From Alteromonas sp. a30 (GTDB lineage: Bacteria > Pseudomonadota > Gammaproteobacteria > Enterobacterales > Alteromonadaceae), in contig NZ_JABEPE010000006.1 in assembly GCF_026788005.1 (NCBI RefSeq), forward strand, positions 62,001 through 126,000: 64,000 nucleotides of DNA, in the 5' to 3' direction. Positions 21,066 to 30,516 of the stretch are shown here, in pieces. The position numbers and the translations under genes were made by a program. Under the pieces are notes generated by a model. The model was given only the letters and a program-made list of their open reading frames with translations. It was not told the origin of the DNA and did no database searches. Every line of letters begins with the position of its first letter. Position 1 is the stretch's first letter.

Positions 21066-21383
21066 ATGCATATCCAATCACCGGAGAGGACATTCTATTG
21101 CCTCTTCAATCCGGGTAAGCGCACAAATGAATTGCTTAATATTAAGCAAGATTCTTCTCCGAAAGGCTTTATCAAACGCTTTTTTGAAAAAGCTTTAGCC
21201 TTTAGAAATTCACTTGGAGAAAGAAGAAAGAGAGCGACGACAGGATTGAGAACTTCGAACTCAAATTTAAAAGTAGTGACAATTAGTTGTCTTTATTTAA
21301 AAGCATTAATTAACCGCGCAGGCACAATTAACGGAGCAATAACCAGCTACGTGCCTCGTGGAATTGAAGAATTAGTTTGGTGA
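21066..21383 (+). CDS. Uncharacterised 105-residue basic protein
   Basis: GAGGAAAAAC precedes the ATG, a strong ribosome site, and the stop lies 8 bases before the next regulator, so the two appear coupled. The protein is basic (GKRTNEL, GFIKRFFEKALAFRNSLGERRKRA), with possible helices in the middle and a hydrophobic C-terminal third (VVTISCLYLKALINRAG). I recognise no domain. Its partnership with a Cro-like gene suggests a role in a phage-like switch or a DNA-associated function, but this is inference. Confidence 0.5.
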   Translation: MHIQSPERTFYCLFNPGKRTNELLNIKQDSSPKGFIKRFFEKALAFRNSLGERRKRATTGLRTSNSNLKVVTISCLYLKALINRAGTINGAITSYVPRGIEELVW

Positions 21384-21391
21384 GGTGTGAA

Positions 21392-21631
21392 ATGTATATC
21401 AAAGGCGAAGATTTAAAAACCATTCGTAAGCGAGCAGGTTTAACTATTACAGAAGCAGCGAAGCTTGCCGGGGTAAAAACCCGTAAAACCATTATGAATT
21501 GGGAAAAGAACGTTGGCGCCCCCAACATTAATCAGTTTCTTCAACTATGCCGAGGCTATGGACTAGACTGTCACAAGCTTATGAACGCTGTAATGCAGCG
21601 TAACGCAACGGGTCAAGAACTCGAACTCTAA
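21392..21631 (+). CDS. Small XRE-family (Cro/CI-like) DNA-binding protein
   Basis: 79 residues, essentially one helix-turn-helix domain: LKTIRKRAGLTITEAAKLAGVKTRKTIMNWEKNVGAPNINQFLQLCRGYGLD, with helix 2 LTITEAAKLAGV and recognition helix KTRKTIMNWEK. The ATG at 21392 is chosen because GAGG stands 6 bases before it; a TTG five codons upstream is inside the previous gene. It is the second gene of a two-gene unit with the 105-residue protein. Confidence 0.7.
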   Translation: MYIKGEDLKTIRKRAGLTITEAAKLAGVKTRKTIMNWEKNVGAPNINQFLQLCRGYGLDCHKLMNAVMQRNATGQELEL

Positions 21632-21643
21632 AAAGAACACGTG

Positions 21644-21676
21644 GTTCAGGTTTGGGCAACATTGCCAAGCCTGAAC
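21644..21676. terminator. Long hairpin between convergent regulator genes
   Basis: GTTCAGG (21644-21650) pairs with CCTGAAC (21670-21676); the stem continues inward through TTGG/CCAA with one bulge to a 4-base loop. T-rich sequence follows on the minus strand (21630-21636) but not on the plus strand. It lies between the small XRE gene and the CI-like gene that face each other. Confidence 0.5.
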
Positions 21677-21724
21677 ACACATTATTGCATTGAAGTGCTG
21701 CTGGAAAGATATTTACGACAAAGC

Positions 21725-22336
21725 TTAAAAATTATTTGTGACGGAAGTCACTCTGCCAATAACATCGAGCATGCTAGCCTTATCTTTAGGCAGCGATTGC
21801 ACAGGGTAATTCGTATTGTCACAGATCAGGTTTATACCACCTTCAATGGTAATTTGAATACGACGTATACACTGAGTTTCATTAATGCGAAGCAAGTACA
21901 TTTGTCCGTCAGCTAAGTCTTTGTCACTGCTATCGTAAACGACTCTCGCGCCTTCTTTAACCGTAGGTTCCATCGCATCCCCTTCTGCCAGCCAATCATG
22001 ATGTAGAGGTGGCAAATGTGGCGCACTATAATCTGTTGAACCTTCACAAACTTGCAATACGGTTTTTAAGTCAAGGATGTTGTTAGAACTAAATCGGGCA
22101 ATCACCCGCTGTTTAGTTAACTCTTTGAAATCGTATCCGGTCTCATTAGATAATGCGAGCAAGTAATCAACGTCTGGTAAACGACCAGAGTTTTCGTAGG
22201 ATTTAAGCGTATTAGGGTGGCATTCATACTTCTTTGCCATTGCCACCCGCGTAATGTGGGGAGCTCTTAACGATTTTATCCACTGTCCAAATTCTTTTTC
22301 GTTCAATGTCTTATTCCTGGCAAACTTTTGACCCAT
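21725..22336 (-). CDS. CI/LexA-fold repressor with an inactivated S24 protease domain
   Basis: 203 residues. The N-terminal helix-turn-helix (about 15-72; RVAMAKKYECHPNTLKSYENSGRLPDV) is followed by a C-terminal LexA/CI-type dimerisation fold (about 112-200; WLAEGDAMEPTVKEGARVVYDS, GQMYLLRINETQCIRRI, DVIGRV). The family motif is GDSMEPT; here the nucleophilic Ser is Ala121, and the general-base Lys is Arg158. No Ala-Gly or similar cleavage pair is obvious in the linker. RecA-stimulated self-cleavage should therefore be impossible. ATG at 22336 lacks a clear ribosome site; TTG at 22306 has AGGA at 8 bases and may be the true start. Confidence 0.75.
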   Translation of the reverse strand: MGQKFARNKTLNEKEFGQWIKSLRAPHITRVAMAKKYECHPNTLKSYENSGRLPDVDYLLALSNETGYDFKELTKQRVIARFSSNNILDLKTVLQVCEGSTDYSAPHLPPLHHDWLAEGDAMEPTVKEGARVVYDSSDKDLADGQMYLLRINETQCIRRIQITIEGGINLICDNTNYPVQSLPKDKASMLDVIGRVTSVTNNF

Positions 22337-22416
22337 GCATTCTATATAAAGGAAGCTGCTTTTCCCAAGGAAAAATTTGTATATTTTTTACCTTAAGACA
22401 CAATGTTACCTCAAAA

Positions 22417-22433
22417 GATAACCTTATGTTATC
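22417..22433. promoter_or_regulatory. Inverted-repeat operator candidate, proximal
   Basis: GATAAC-CTTAT-GTTATC is a perfect 6-base-arm inverted repeat 80 bases upstream of the repressor gene. Related half-sites, TTACCTTAAG near 22389 and GTTACCTCAA near 22404, lie on its repressor side. The spacing suggests an autoregulatory operator. Confidence 0.45.
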
Positions 22434-22485
22434 CCTCAATAGCCAAACATTTTACGCAGCTTGACTCTGTGTCATGTAGGGTTTT

Positions 22486-22504
22486 ACCTTATTATTCATA
22501 AGGT
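22486..22504. promoter_or_regulatory. Inverted-repeat operator candidate, distal
   Basis: ACCTTAT-TATTC-ATAAGGT is a perfect 7-base-arm inverted repeat. Its ACCTTAT arm also occurs within the proximal repeat (22421-22427), so both are likely sites for the same protein, most simply the adjacent CI-like repressor. Confidence 0.45.
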
Positions 22505-22624
22505 TGCAATTATTAACAGGGAGTTTTTAAGAATTGAAAGGGCTGGCTATGTAAGTTGCTTCTGGCATAAATAGATTTGGAAAAGGATGCTGGTAAACAC
22601 TAACTTCCAACATCCCCCTTGTGT

Positions 22625-24985
22625 TTATTCACTGGGATTATCAAGATCGAGCATATTAACTTGCTGCCCTTGGGACTGTTGCGACTGATCATGAGCTGGA
22701 TCTGACGCCTCAATTTCTTCGGAGTACGCGGAGCTTGCATCAATTTCGATAACGTCGATACGCTGTAAACCTCTCGGAAGTTTACTGCCTCGACGCCCAC
22801 GCTCTCCACGGTAGTACTCAAGATCTTTTGGCGCGAGAGTCATTGAACGTTTGCCCGCGGTGAGCTTCACCGATGCTCCTTCAGGGACGACAGCCAAAAT
22901 TTTCACGTATTCTTCGCGCGTTTGCACTCGTCCACTTGGCACATTAATAATTTTATTTCCTTTTCCTTTACCCAAAACAGGCAAGTCTCGTAACGGGAAC
23001 ATAAGCATTCGCCCCTCGTTAGAAATGGCAAGGCAAAGGTCTGTATCCAAACGCTTAACGGGTTCAGGCTTAATGACTTTCGCACCGCGAGGCAACGATA
23101 GGTAGGCTTTACCAGCCTTATTCTTACTCACCATGTCATTAAAGCGCCCAATGAAACCGTAACCCGCATCGGAAGCGATTAAATAACTCTGCTCATCTTC
23201 TGCCATAATCGCGTGATCGAACTGTTCACCTGCAACGATATTAAAGCGCCCCGTTAACGGTTCTCCTTGGCTTCTGGCAGAAGGTAAACTGTGCGCATCA
23301 CACGCAAATGTGCGCCCTGATGAGTCGAGGAATACAACTTGTTGGTTGCTGCGACCTTTAGCGGCGCTTTGGTATTTGTCTCCGGCTTTGTAACTTAACC
23401 CTTCAACATCCACATCGTGGCCTTTTGCACAACGCGCCCAACCTTTTTCTGAAAGAACCACTGTTACCGCTTCTGATGGAACCAGTTGCTTTTCAGATAA
23501 CGCTTTGGCTTCGCCACGTTTCACCAGCGGCGACCGTCTGTCATCGCCATAGATTTTGGCATCTTCCAGAATTTCTTTCTTAATTAAGGTCTTCAAACGA
23601 CGCTCAGAACCAAGTAGTTGTTCTAACTTTTTGCGTTCTTCTTCTAATTCCTCTTGCTCGCCGCGAATTTTCATTTCTTCGAGTTTCGCTAAATGGCGCA
23701 ATTTCAATTCTAAAATGGCTTCCGCTTGCTTATCACTTAAACCAAAACGCTCCATTAGCACCGGCTTTGGCTTATCTTCGCTGCGGATAATGGCAATCAC
23801 TTCATCAATATTAAGGAAGGCAATCAGTAAACCTTCCAAGATATGCAAGCGAGCTAAAACTTTGTCGAGTCGGTATTGCAAACGCCTAGTGACGGTGCCT
23901 GTTCTAAACACCAACCACTCTTTTAAAATCGTTTTCAAATCTTTGACTTGAGGACGGCCATCCAAACCGATCATATTTAGGTTAACGCGGTAGTTCTTTT
24001 CTAGATCGGTTGTGGCAAATAGATGCTGCATTAACTGCTCTACATCAATTCGATTAGAGCGTGGTGTAATAACTAGACGAGTCGGATTTTCATGGTCTGA
24101 CTCATCTCGTAAATCACTCACCATTGGCAATTTCTTGGCCTGCATTTGTGCGGCAATTTGCTCTAGAATTTTGCCGCCCGAAGCTTGGTGAGGCAACGCT
24201 GTAATAACAACATCTCCAGCGTCGGTGTGGTAAACAGCGCGCATTTTGATGCTACCTTTACCAGTTTCATACATCTTTTGGATGTCTTTTTTCGGCGTGA
24301 TAATTTCCGCTTCGGTGGGGAAATCTGGCCCTTGAACATATTCAAGAATATCGCTCAGTTCGGCCTTACTATTATCAAGCAAGTGAGCACATGCATTCGC
24401 TAGCTCTCTAACATTATGCGGAGGAATATCCGTTGCCATCCCAACAGCAATACCGGTAACGCCATTTAATAAGATGTGAGGCAAGCGAGAAGGCAACACC
24501 TTCGGCTCTTGCAATGTGCCATCGAAATTAGGCACCCAATCCACCGTGCCTTGACCCAACTCTTGCAGCAATATTTCGCTGAATTTGGAAAGTCGCGCTT
24601 CAGTGTAACGCATTGCTGCGAATGATTTAGGATCGTCCGGTGCTCCCCAGTTACCTTGCCCATCCACCAGCGGGTAACGATAAGAAAACGGTTGCGCCAT
24701 GAGAACCATGGCTTCGTAGCAGGCAGAGTCGCCATGAGGGTGAAATTTACCGAGCACATCACCAACGGTACGCGCCGACTTTTTATATTTTGCAGTCGCA
24801 CTTAAACCTAAGTCTGACATCGCATAAATAATACGACGCTGAACTGGCTTTAACCCATCGCCAATGTTTGGCAAAGCCCTATCCATAATGACGTACATGG
24901 AATAGTTCAAATAAGCATCTTCGGTGAATTTCCGAATTGGGAGTTGCTCTACGCCATCGGCGCTAATGGTGATATCTTGACTCAT
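22625..24985 (-). CDS. parC: DNA topoisomerase IV subunit A
   Basis: 786 residues. The breakage-reunion domain carries the catalytic Tyr127 ([11 protein letters not shown]. coli Tyr120), and the quinolone region reads [12 protein letters not shown] with Ser87 and Glu91, the sensitive-type residues equivalent to E. coli Ser80 and Glu84. The C-terminal beta-pinwheel follows ([37 protein letters not shown]). It decatenates daughter chromosomes with ParE. A short acidic, glutamine-rich tail (about 755-786) extends past the conserved region. parE is not adjacent. Confidence 0.97.
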   Translation of the reverse strand: MSQDITISADGVEQLPIRKFTEDAYLNYSMYVIMDRALPNIGDGLKPVQRRIIYAMSDLGLSATAKYKKSARTVGDVLGKFHPHGDSACYEAMVLMAQPFSYRYPLVDGQGNWGAPDDPKSFAAMRYTEARLSKFSEILLQELGQGTVDWVPNFDGTLQEPKVLPSRLPHILLNGVTGIAVGMATDIPPHNVRELANACAHLLDNSKAELSDILEYVQGPDFPTEAEIITPKKDIQKMYETGKGSIKMRAVYHTDAGDVVITALPHQASGGKILEQIAAQMQAKKLPMVSDLRDESDHENPTRLVITPRSNRIDVEQLMQHLFATTDLEKNYRVNLNMIGLDGRPQVKDLKTILKEWLVFRTGTVTRRLQYRLDKVLARLHILEGLLIAFLNIDEVIAIIRSEDKPKPVLMERFGLSDKQAEAILELKLRHLAKLEEMKIRGEQEELEEERKKLEQLLGSERRLKTLIKKEILEDAKIYGDDRRSPLVKRGEAKALSEKQLVPSEAVTVVLSEKGWARCAKGHDVDVEGLSYKAGDKYQSAAKGRSNQQVVFLDSSGRTFACDAHSLPSARSQGEPLTGRFNIVAGEQFDHAIMAEDEQSYLIASDAGYGFIGRFNDMVSKNKAGKAYLSLPRGAKVIKPEPVKRLDTDLCLAISNEGRMLMFPLRDLPVLGKGKGNKIINVPSGRVQTREEYVKILAVVPEGASVKLTAGKRSMTLAPKDLEYYRGERGRRGSKLPRGLQRIDVIEIDASSAYSEEIEASDPAHDQSQQSQGQQVNMLDLDNPSE

Positions 24986-25096
24986 AGTGACTCTAGCAGT
25001 AAGCCCTGTGTATTAGTAACTTCTAGCCCATTAAGGCATTAACTTCAGTGAACACAACGTCTGGATGTCGCGCTATTACCTGACTAATCGCTCATG

Positions 25097-26230
25097 TTAC
25101 TGGTGGTAAGTGATCCTGTAAATGGCATTCGCAAAGTCATCGGAAACTAGCAAACTCCCGTCAGGCAAAGGAAGCAACGCAACAGGACGCCCCCAGACTT
25201 CATCCCCGTCTTGTAGCCAACCTTGAATAAATGGCTCGTACTTGGTGATCTTGTTACCGTCCAATGTTGCCATCATTACTCTGTAGCCTACCTTTGAACT
25301 TCTATTCCACGATCCATGTTCTGCAACAAAAAGCCTGTTTTTATAAGACTTGGGATACATGTTGCCTTCATAGAAATGAATTCCTAATGGCGCAACGTGA
25401 GCTTGTAGGTCGAGTGCGGGTGCGCGAAAATCACTGGCTTTTTTGCCCTTGCCAAACTCAGGGTCAGCAACATCGCTACCGAAGAAATAAGGATACCCGA
25501 AGTGTTGTCCATGTTCGGAAACATGATTGATTTCGCACGGAGGTAGGTCATCACCTAGCCAATCACGCCCATTATCGCTAAACCAAAAATCCCCTGTTTT
25601 CGGGTGCCAGTCAAAGCCTACGCTATTTCTTACGCCTTTTGCGACCCACTTCTGCTCTCCCGTTTTCAAGTTGAACTTTAAAATGGAATCAAAGCGCGGA
25701 TCATCAAACTTTTCGGAACCTGCTGTCATACAGACATTACATGGCGTCCCCACCGGAACATATAACCAACCATCAGGGCCAAAGTCGATGTTTTTCCATC
25801 CATGATGGCGTTCTTTAGGCAAATTTGGGACGACTACTTCTGGTTTTGGTGGCTTTTTTAAATTCTCCTCGATATTGGGAAACTTCAATATCTGATGCAC
25901 CTCTGCCACATATAAAGCGCCGTTTTTGAAGGTCACACCCGAGGGCATATTCAAGCCTGACGCTATTTCAATCACTTGATCAGCTTTACCATCCGCGTTT
26001 GTATCCACTACCGCGTTAACGACGCCAGCACTGCGGCTACCCACAAATACGGTACCTTTATCTCCCAAAGCCATTTGCCTTGCGTTTTTAACCTCAGTTG
26101 CATACGTTTCGATTTTGAATCCATCAGGCAAACTCAGTTTATTTAAAGGCAACGGCACTGCATCATCAGCATGGGCCAATTGAGCAATGCCACTAAACAT
26201 AAATGCCGAGAGTAACGCGTACATTTTCAT
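25097..26230 (-). CDS. PQQ-dependent sugar dehydrogenase-like secreted protein
   Basis: 377 residues with a signal peptide cleaved near residue 22 (QLAHA|DD). The rest reads as a six-bladed beta-propeller of the glucose/sorbosone dehydrogenase family: LPDGFKIETYA, VKNARQMALGDKGTVFVGSR, GLNMPSGVTFKNGALYVAEV, HHGWKNIDFGPDGWLYVPVG, VAKGVRNSVGFDWHPKTGDFWFSDNGRD split over two blades, and FVAEHGSWNRS. The family uses PQQ and calcium in the periplasm. A CNVC pair near residue 168 is unusual for the simplest members and could form a disulfide. Substrate unknown; no PQQ genes nearby. Confidence 0.8.
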   Translation of the reverse strand: MKMYALLSAFMFSGIAQLAHADDAVPLPLNKLSLPDGFKIETYATEVKNARQMALGDKGTVFVGSRSAGVVNAVVDTNADGKADQVIEIASGLNMPSGVTFKNGALYVAEVHQILKFPNIEENLKKPPKPEVVVPNLPKERHHGWKNIDFGPDGWLYVPVGTPCNVCMTAGSEKFDDPRFDSILKFNLKTGEQKWVAKGVRNSVGFDWHPKTGDFWFSDNGRDWLGDDLPPCEINHVSEHGQHFGYPYFFGSDVADPEFGKGKKASDFRAPALDLQAHVAPLGIHFYEGNMYPKSYKNRLFVAEHGSWNRSSKVGYRVMMATLDGNKITKYEPFIQGWLQDGDEVWGRPVALLPLPDGSLLVSDDFANAIYRITYHQ

Positions 26231-26462
26231 AGTATGTCCTTGAGTAATTTCGCTAACAGGGTTAGCACTAAGACAATTTTAAGTGCGGTCATTTTTGCTT
26301 AGACCGTAACCAATAAACAAGTGGTTTTTAACCCTTTCAGATTGCATCCCCCCTGATAAGTTCTTCACACCACTTGCGGAGAGTGTTAAATTTAATCACA
26401 ACAAACTGAGCCAATAAAAAGTCCGAATTGGATTGGACAAAAATCAAAAGGGTAAGGGTAGA

Positions 26463-29400
26463 ATGGGAAACAACAATCTGTTTCGCAGTTTTTTCTGTTT
26501 GTATGTTTGGTTAATTATGTTTCTGCCCGCAGCTTACGCTCAATCGGTCAGCTCGCTTTCCAATTCATCATTTTCAGGCATTTCACTTGTACACAAAAAT
26601 GAAGTGTACTCATTAAATGAATCCCCGTTGCTACTAACGGAACCCTTGTCTGCCTCCAGTATTGAACAGATTATACAACACAAAAGCGAATTCAAACCGG
26701 CTACATCGAGTAACCCCAATTATGGCTTAAGTGCCAAAGCCGTCTGGATATATCAAACCATCACAAATCGCACCGAGTACGAGAAGTGGGTGATCTCTGT
26801 CAATTTTGCACAAAACGATGAAATCGAACTCTACCTAATCCAAAACAATAAAATATTGTTCTCAGATAAACAGGGAAAAAGCAGCGACAATCAATTTTAT
26901 CGTTATCCTTCTTTTCCGGTCACTCTTGAGCAAGGGCAACAGTATGAGCTCATGGTCCGCGTATTCACGCCAAATCAGTACAAGATCGTTCCAATCGAAA
27001 TAAGCTCAGATCTAACTTTTCTACATGCGATGGCCGTGGATCAAATTCTTTGGGGAATTTATTACGGTGGCCTGATCATGCTGCTCCTTTATACGCTCAT
27101 GCTATATCTAACGCGTCGAGAACAAAGCATTATCGCCTACGCTATTTATGTTTCATCCGCTATTTTCTTCGAGCTCATTTGGGGCGGACATTTAAACCTA
27201 TTTCTAAAAACAGACCTATCACACTGGTTTGGTAATCACTCGGGTTTGGCATTTAACTTCGTGACTATTGCCGCCGGTTATTTCACTTTGAAATACCTAG
27301 AATCTTCCAAACAAACTCCCAAAGTCGCTAGAACTATCAAGATATTACTCATCTCGGTAGCAGGGTTATCCTTGATATCAATTTTCGATTTACTTGATAC
27401 TAGAACACTTAACATTTTTGTCTATTTTGTCAGCCTACTCGCCACCATACTCTTATTCGCAGCGGGAACAGAAAGCTACAGAAAGCCCTTTAAGCCCGCG
27501 CGTTATTTTGTTTTTGCTTGGGGGTTATTGCTCTCTGCCGCTACCATTGGCATCTTAAGTATACTGGGGATCATCCCAACGAATGCGTTTACAACTTACT
27601 GCTTCCAAGTCGTTGTGTTCTTCGAATCGGCTTTGTTTGCTGTCGCGTTGCTGGAACAAAAACAATATGAGCTTGAGGTCGATGTTAAAACAGTAACTGA
27701 CGATCTACGCAACAATATGGAGTACATAGAAGAGCAAAACGTTCGCTTAGACATTGCCCGAAAAGAGGCGCTAAAAGCCAGCCAGATCAAGTCACAGTTC
27801 TTAGCAAACATGAGTCATGAAATCCGTACCCCGCTAAATGCAATTCTTGGCTTTAGTAAAGAGCTTGCTAATTTGGCACTCCCTAAGGAGAAGCAAGAAC
27901 ATATTCAAATCATCAACACTTCTGCATCAAATCTACTAGCCATCGTGAATGATGTTTTAGATTTCTCAAAAATTGAAGCGGGTAAGTTAGAAATCAACCG
28001 CGAAAGCTTCAGCCCCACCGAGTTATTTGAAGAAATTGTGTTTTTGTACGCAAAAACTGCGGCTAAGAAAGGCTTAACATTTAGTTTCCATCGAAATGCC
28101 CTGCCTTTAAAGCTGCTCGGCGATCCACTTCGCATCAAGCAAATATTAACAAACTTGATTAGCAACGCTGTCAAATTTACTGAAAAAGGCCACATAGCTC
28201 TTTATGTTAAAAGTGAACCTGTTGGCAAAAACCAGATACAACTTACTTTTGAGGTTGAAGACAGTGGAATAGGCATTGCCACTAAAGACAAAGTAAGACT
28301 ATTCAGAGCATTTTCTCAGTTAGATGAAGCGCTCACTCGCTCTTACCAAGGTACAGGGCTGGGTTTAGTGATTAGTCAACAATTGGTGCACCTGATGCAA
28401 GGCGGTATCTCATTTAATAGCCTACACGGTGTTGGCAGCACCTTTATAGCGCACATCATTTGCGACATCGACGTTGCTAAACTTGATCTAGCAGAAAATG
28501 CGACTTGGAATAACAAGAAAATTGCCGTCTATGATTGCAATCACTATATGCGTCGGGCCAAAAGCAATATTTTCTCAGGCTTTGGCGCCCAAGTTACCAG
28601 CATCGATTCTCTTGGATACTTACAGCAACAAACACAAGAGTTCGATTATTTAGTTGTAGACATTAATTGTTTTAGTTGTACTCGGAGTGATCCTTTGTTG
28701 GTGCTCAAAGCTTGCCAAGATTTCCCTAGCCAAGAAAAGCTCTTGATATACAAGAACAGCGAAGGATTAGATAAGTTGCCAGCCATCAGAGACACCTTCA
28801 GCCGATTCGTTGAAAGTCCCATTCCACTTTCACGTTTGCAAGACTTGTTAGAAGAAGATGAGAAGGAAGATGCGAATCTCTGGCAACACCGCTTAGCTTC
28901 ACTTCCCGAGTTAAATGTACTTGCTGTTGATGACATGGAACTCAACCTCAAGCTCCTGAAAACGTGGCTTTCAGATAGTCCTATCAATTTAGTTTTCGCC
29001 AGCAGCGGCATGGAAGCATTAAACTTATGTGAACATGTCGATTTCGACCTTATTTTGATGGATGTGCAAATGCCAGATATGGACGGTGTTGAGACAACTA
29101 AGCGAATACGAAAGACTCAGGTAAATAAAGGCACGCCTGTCATAGCCGTGACCGCTCATGCTTTTAAGGAAGAAAAAGAGCGTTTATTAAACTCAGGCAT
29201 GGATGACTATTTATCAAAACCACTAGATTTAGGCAGTTTAATTAACACCATCAAGCGTTGGAGTGTTGGCTCAGAAGATAAACCCGCACCCATTCGCTCG
29301 GATTTAATGGACTTCGACTGGGCACTCGCAGTACAAAAAGCCAACGGCAATGAAACCATCGCAAACGATTTATTCTTTGAGTTTCTGGCTGAACTGCCCA

Positions 29401-29633
29401 CGTCAATGTCGGCCATTCGCACAGCGGCAGAAGAAAGTGACTGGAAAGCGTTACAACATCAAGTACATCGGCTTCACGGTGCCAGTTGCTACACTGGCGT
29501 GCCAAGACTCCAGTACCTATGTGCCGAATGTGAAACTTTGTTAAAACTGGGGCAATACGAGTCAGCTTGTATGTATTTACCAACAATGGAAGACTCGGTT
29601 TCTGAATTATTAAAAATAAAGGAGCAAAGTTAA
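26463..29633 (+). CDS. BarA-like hybrid sensor histidine kinase with 7TMR-DISM sensor
   Basis: 1056 residues from ATG 26463, which has AAGGG just upstream; a TTG ten codons earlier is less likely. Order: signal peptide, periplasmic DISMED2 domain (about 45-180), seven transmembrane helices (about 185-400), coiled coil, HisKA with His452 (NMSHEIRTPLNAILGF), HATPase (ANLISNAVKFTEKG-type NLISNAVKFT, GTGLGLVIS), a degenerate receiver-like segment (about 680-780) without an obvious phosphoacceptor, a receiver with Asp867 (LILMDVQMPDMDG), and an Hpt domain with His1002 (VHRLHGASCYTGVPRL). The Hpt sequence and phosphorelay order resemble BarA/GacS, which controls CsrB-type RNAs; the sensor differs. 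Confidence 0.85.
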   Translation: MGNNNLFRSFFCLYVWLIMFLPAAYAQSVSSLSNSSFSGISLVHKNEVYSLNESPLLLTEPLSASSIEQIIQHKSEFKPATSSNPNYGLSAKAVWIYQTITNRTEYEKWVISVNFAQNDEIELYLIQNNKILFSDKQGKSSDNQFYRYPSFPVTLEQGQQYELMVRVFTPNQYKIVPIEISSDLTFLHAMAVDQILWGIYYGGLIMLLLYTLMLYLTRREQSIIAYAIYVSSAIFFELIWGGHLNLFLKTDLSHWFGNHSGLAFNFVTIAAGYFTLKYLESSKQTPKVARTIKILLISVAGLSLISIFDLLDTRTLNIFVYFVSLLATILLFAAGTESYRKPFKPARYFVFAWGLLLSAATIGILSILGIIPTNAFTTYCFQVVVFFESALFAVALLEQKQYELEVDVKTVTDDLRNNMEYIEEQNVRLDIARKEALKASQIKSQFLANMSHEIRTPLNAILGFSKELANLALPKEKQEHIQIINTSASNLLAIVNDVLDFSKIEAGKLEINRESFSPTELFEEIVFLYAKTAAKKGLTFSFHRNALPLKLLGDPLRIKQILTNLISNAVKFTEKGHIALYVKSEPVGKNQIQLTFEVEDSGIGIATKDKVRLFRAFSQLDEALTRSYQGTGLGLVISQQLVHLMQGGISFNSLHGVGSTFIAHIICDIDVAKLDLAENATWNNKKIAVYDCNHYMRRAKSNIFSGFGAQVTSIDSLGYLQQQTQEFDYLVVDINCFSCTRSDPLLVLKACQDFPSQEKLLIYKNSEGLDKLPAIRDTFSRFVESPIPLSRLQDLLEEDEKEDANLWQHRLASLPELNVLAVDDMELNLKLLKTWLSDSPINLVFASSGMEALNLCEHVDFDLILMDVQMPDMDGVETTKRIRKTQVNKGTPVIAVTAHAFKEEKERLLNSGMDDYLSKPLDLGSLINTIKRWSVGSEDKPAPIRSDLMDFDWALAVQKANGNETIANDLFFEFLAELPTSMSAIRTAAEESDWKALQHQVHRLHGASCYTGVPRLQYLCAECETLLKLGQYESACMYLPTMEDSVSELLKIKEQS

Positions 29634-30313
29634 CTATTGGATGAAGAATGGCATTGCTTTAATAAACCAACAAATGCATCCGCGGATCTATCTAATTCAG
29701 TTACGCTAATGTAAATATCGTAACCTAGCCCTTCACGCAAGCGCTGCATTCTGTTTGCGAACATCGCTTGCAATCCTGTGTATTTGCGCCCTTTTTCAGA
29801 AGTAAAAGCGGTATCTTCAATTAAGTAGTCGCTGTATTGATCAAGAGAGGCATCTCCAGCTTTATATTGCTCTTTAAAGGTTTGCACCAATAATGCTCTT
29901 TGCTCAACAAGGATATTATTCATTAAGCGAGGCGAAATAGAGCCCAGAAACTCATCGTAATCTTTTATACGGATGCCTACCATGGCCAATGGTTCATGCT
30001 GCATGTTCCGATACACTTTTGGGGTATCAATACGCGCAATGTTGTTCCAGTTTAACAACCAGCCACCGTGACGATGGTGATAATTAATAGCCGTTTTGCT
30101 GAGATGCATACTATGCTCGGGCTCGCGTAACTTAAACCACCCTATTAACATTGCTACGATCCCACCACTCAGAATGAAAATCCCGCCTAAACGCAGAATA
30201 TCCGGCAGCCAAAGTAAAATAATGCTTCCCAAAACAACAATTAAGCCGCCAACCAGCATGGTAAACAAACCACCTGTTTTAGATTGCGCCTTAATTAAAA
30301 TTACGTCTTCCAA
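29630..30313 (-). CDS. DUF2982-like membrane protein
   Basis: About 227 residues from TTG at 30313, preceded by AGGTGA; an ATG at 30427 would add 38 residues without a ribosome site. Two hydrophobic helices (TGGLFTMLVGGLIVVLGSII and LGGIFILSGGIVAMLIGWF) are followed by a cytoplasmic domain (LNWNNIARIDTPKVY, VGIRIKDYDEFL, ISPRLMNNILVEQRALL). Shape and composition fit the DUF2982 family of marine gammaproteobacteria; function unknown. Its end overlaps the kinase gene by 4 bases in the opposite direction. Confidence 0.65.
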   Translation of the reverse strand: MEDVILIKAQSKTGGLFTMLVGGLIVVLGSIILLWLPDILRLGGIFILSGGIVAMLIGWFKLREPEHSMHLSKTAINYHHRHGGWLLNWNNIARIDTPKVYRNMQHEPLAMVGIRIKDYDEFLGSISPRLMNNILVEQRALLVQTFKEQYKAGDASLDQYSDYLIEDTAFTSEKGRKYTGLQAMFANRMQRLREGLGYDIYISVTELDRSADAFVGLLKQCHSSSNS

Positions 30314-30516
30314 TCGTTCACCTATATCCAGAAAAAATACGCAAGAAAAAACATTAGGACCGCCCATAACACAATAAATCGCCATCGCCGACATACAGGA
30401 CAATCGGTATGCCACCATTTCGCCCATTTTTGACTGTTCATGTTCGAATTTCTTTACTTTAATAGTTAGTACAGATAAAGCCCATTATCAGATGCTGTTT
30501 GGGATATATAAAGGGC

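Noticed and set aside
23556-24801. Long open frames inside parC on either strand
   Set aside because: They are out-of-frame readings of a highly conserved gene; none has a start signal or family match.
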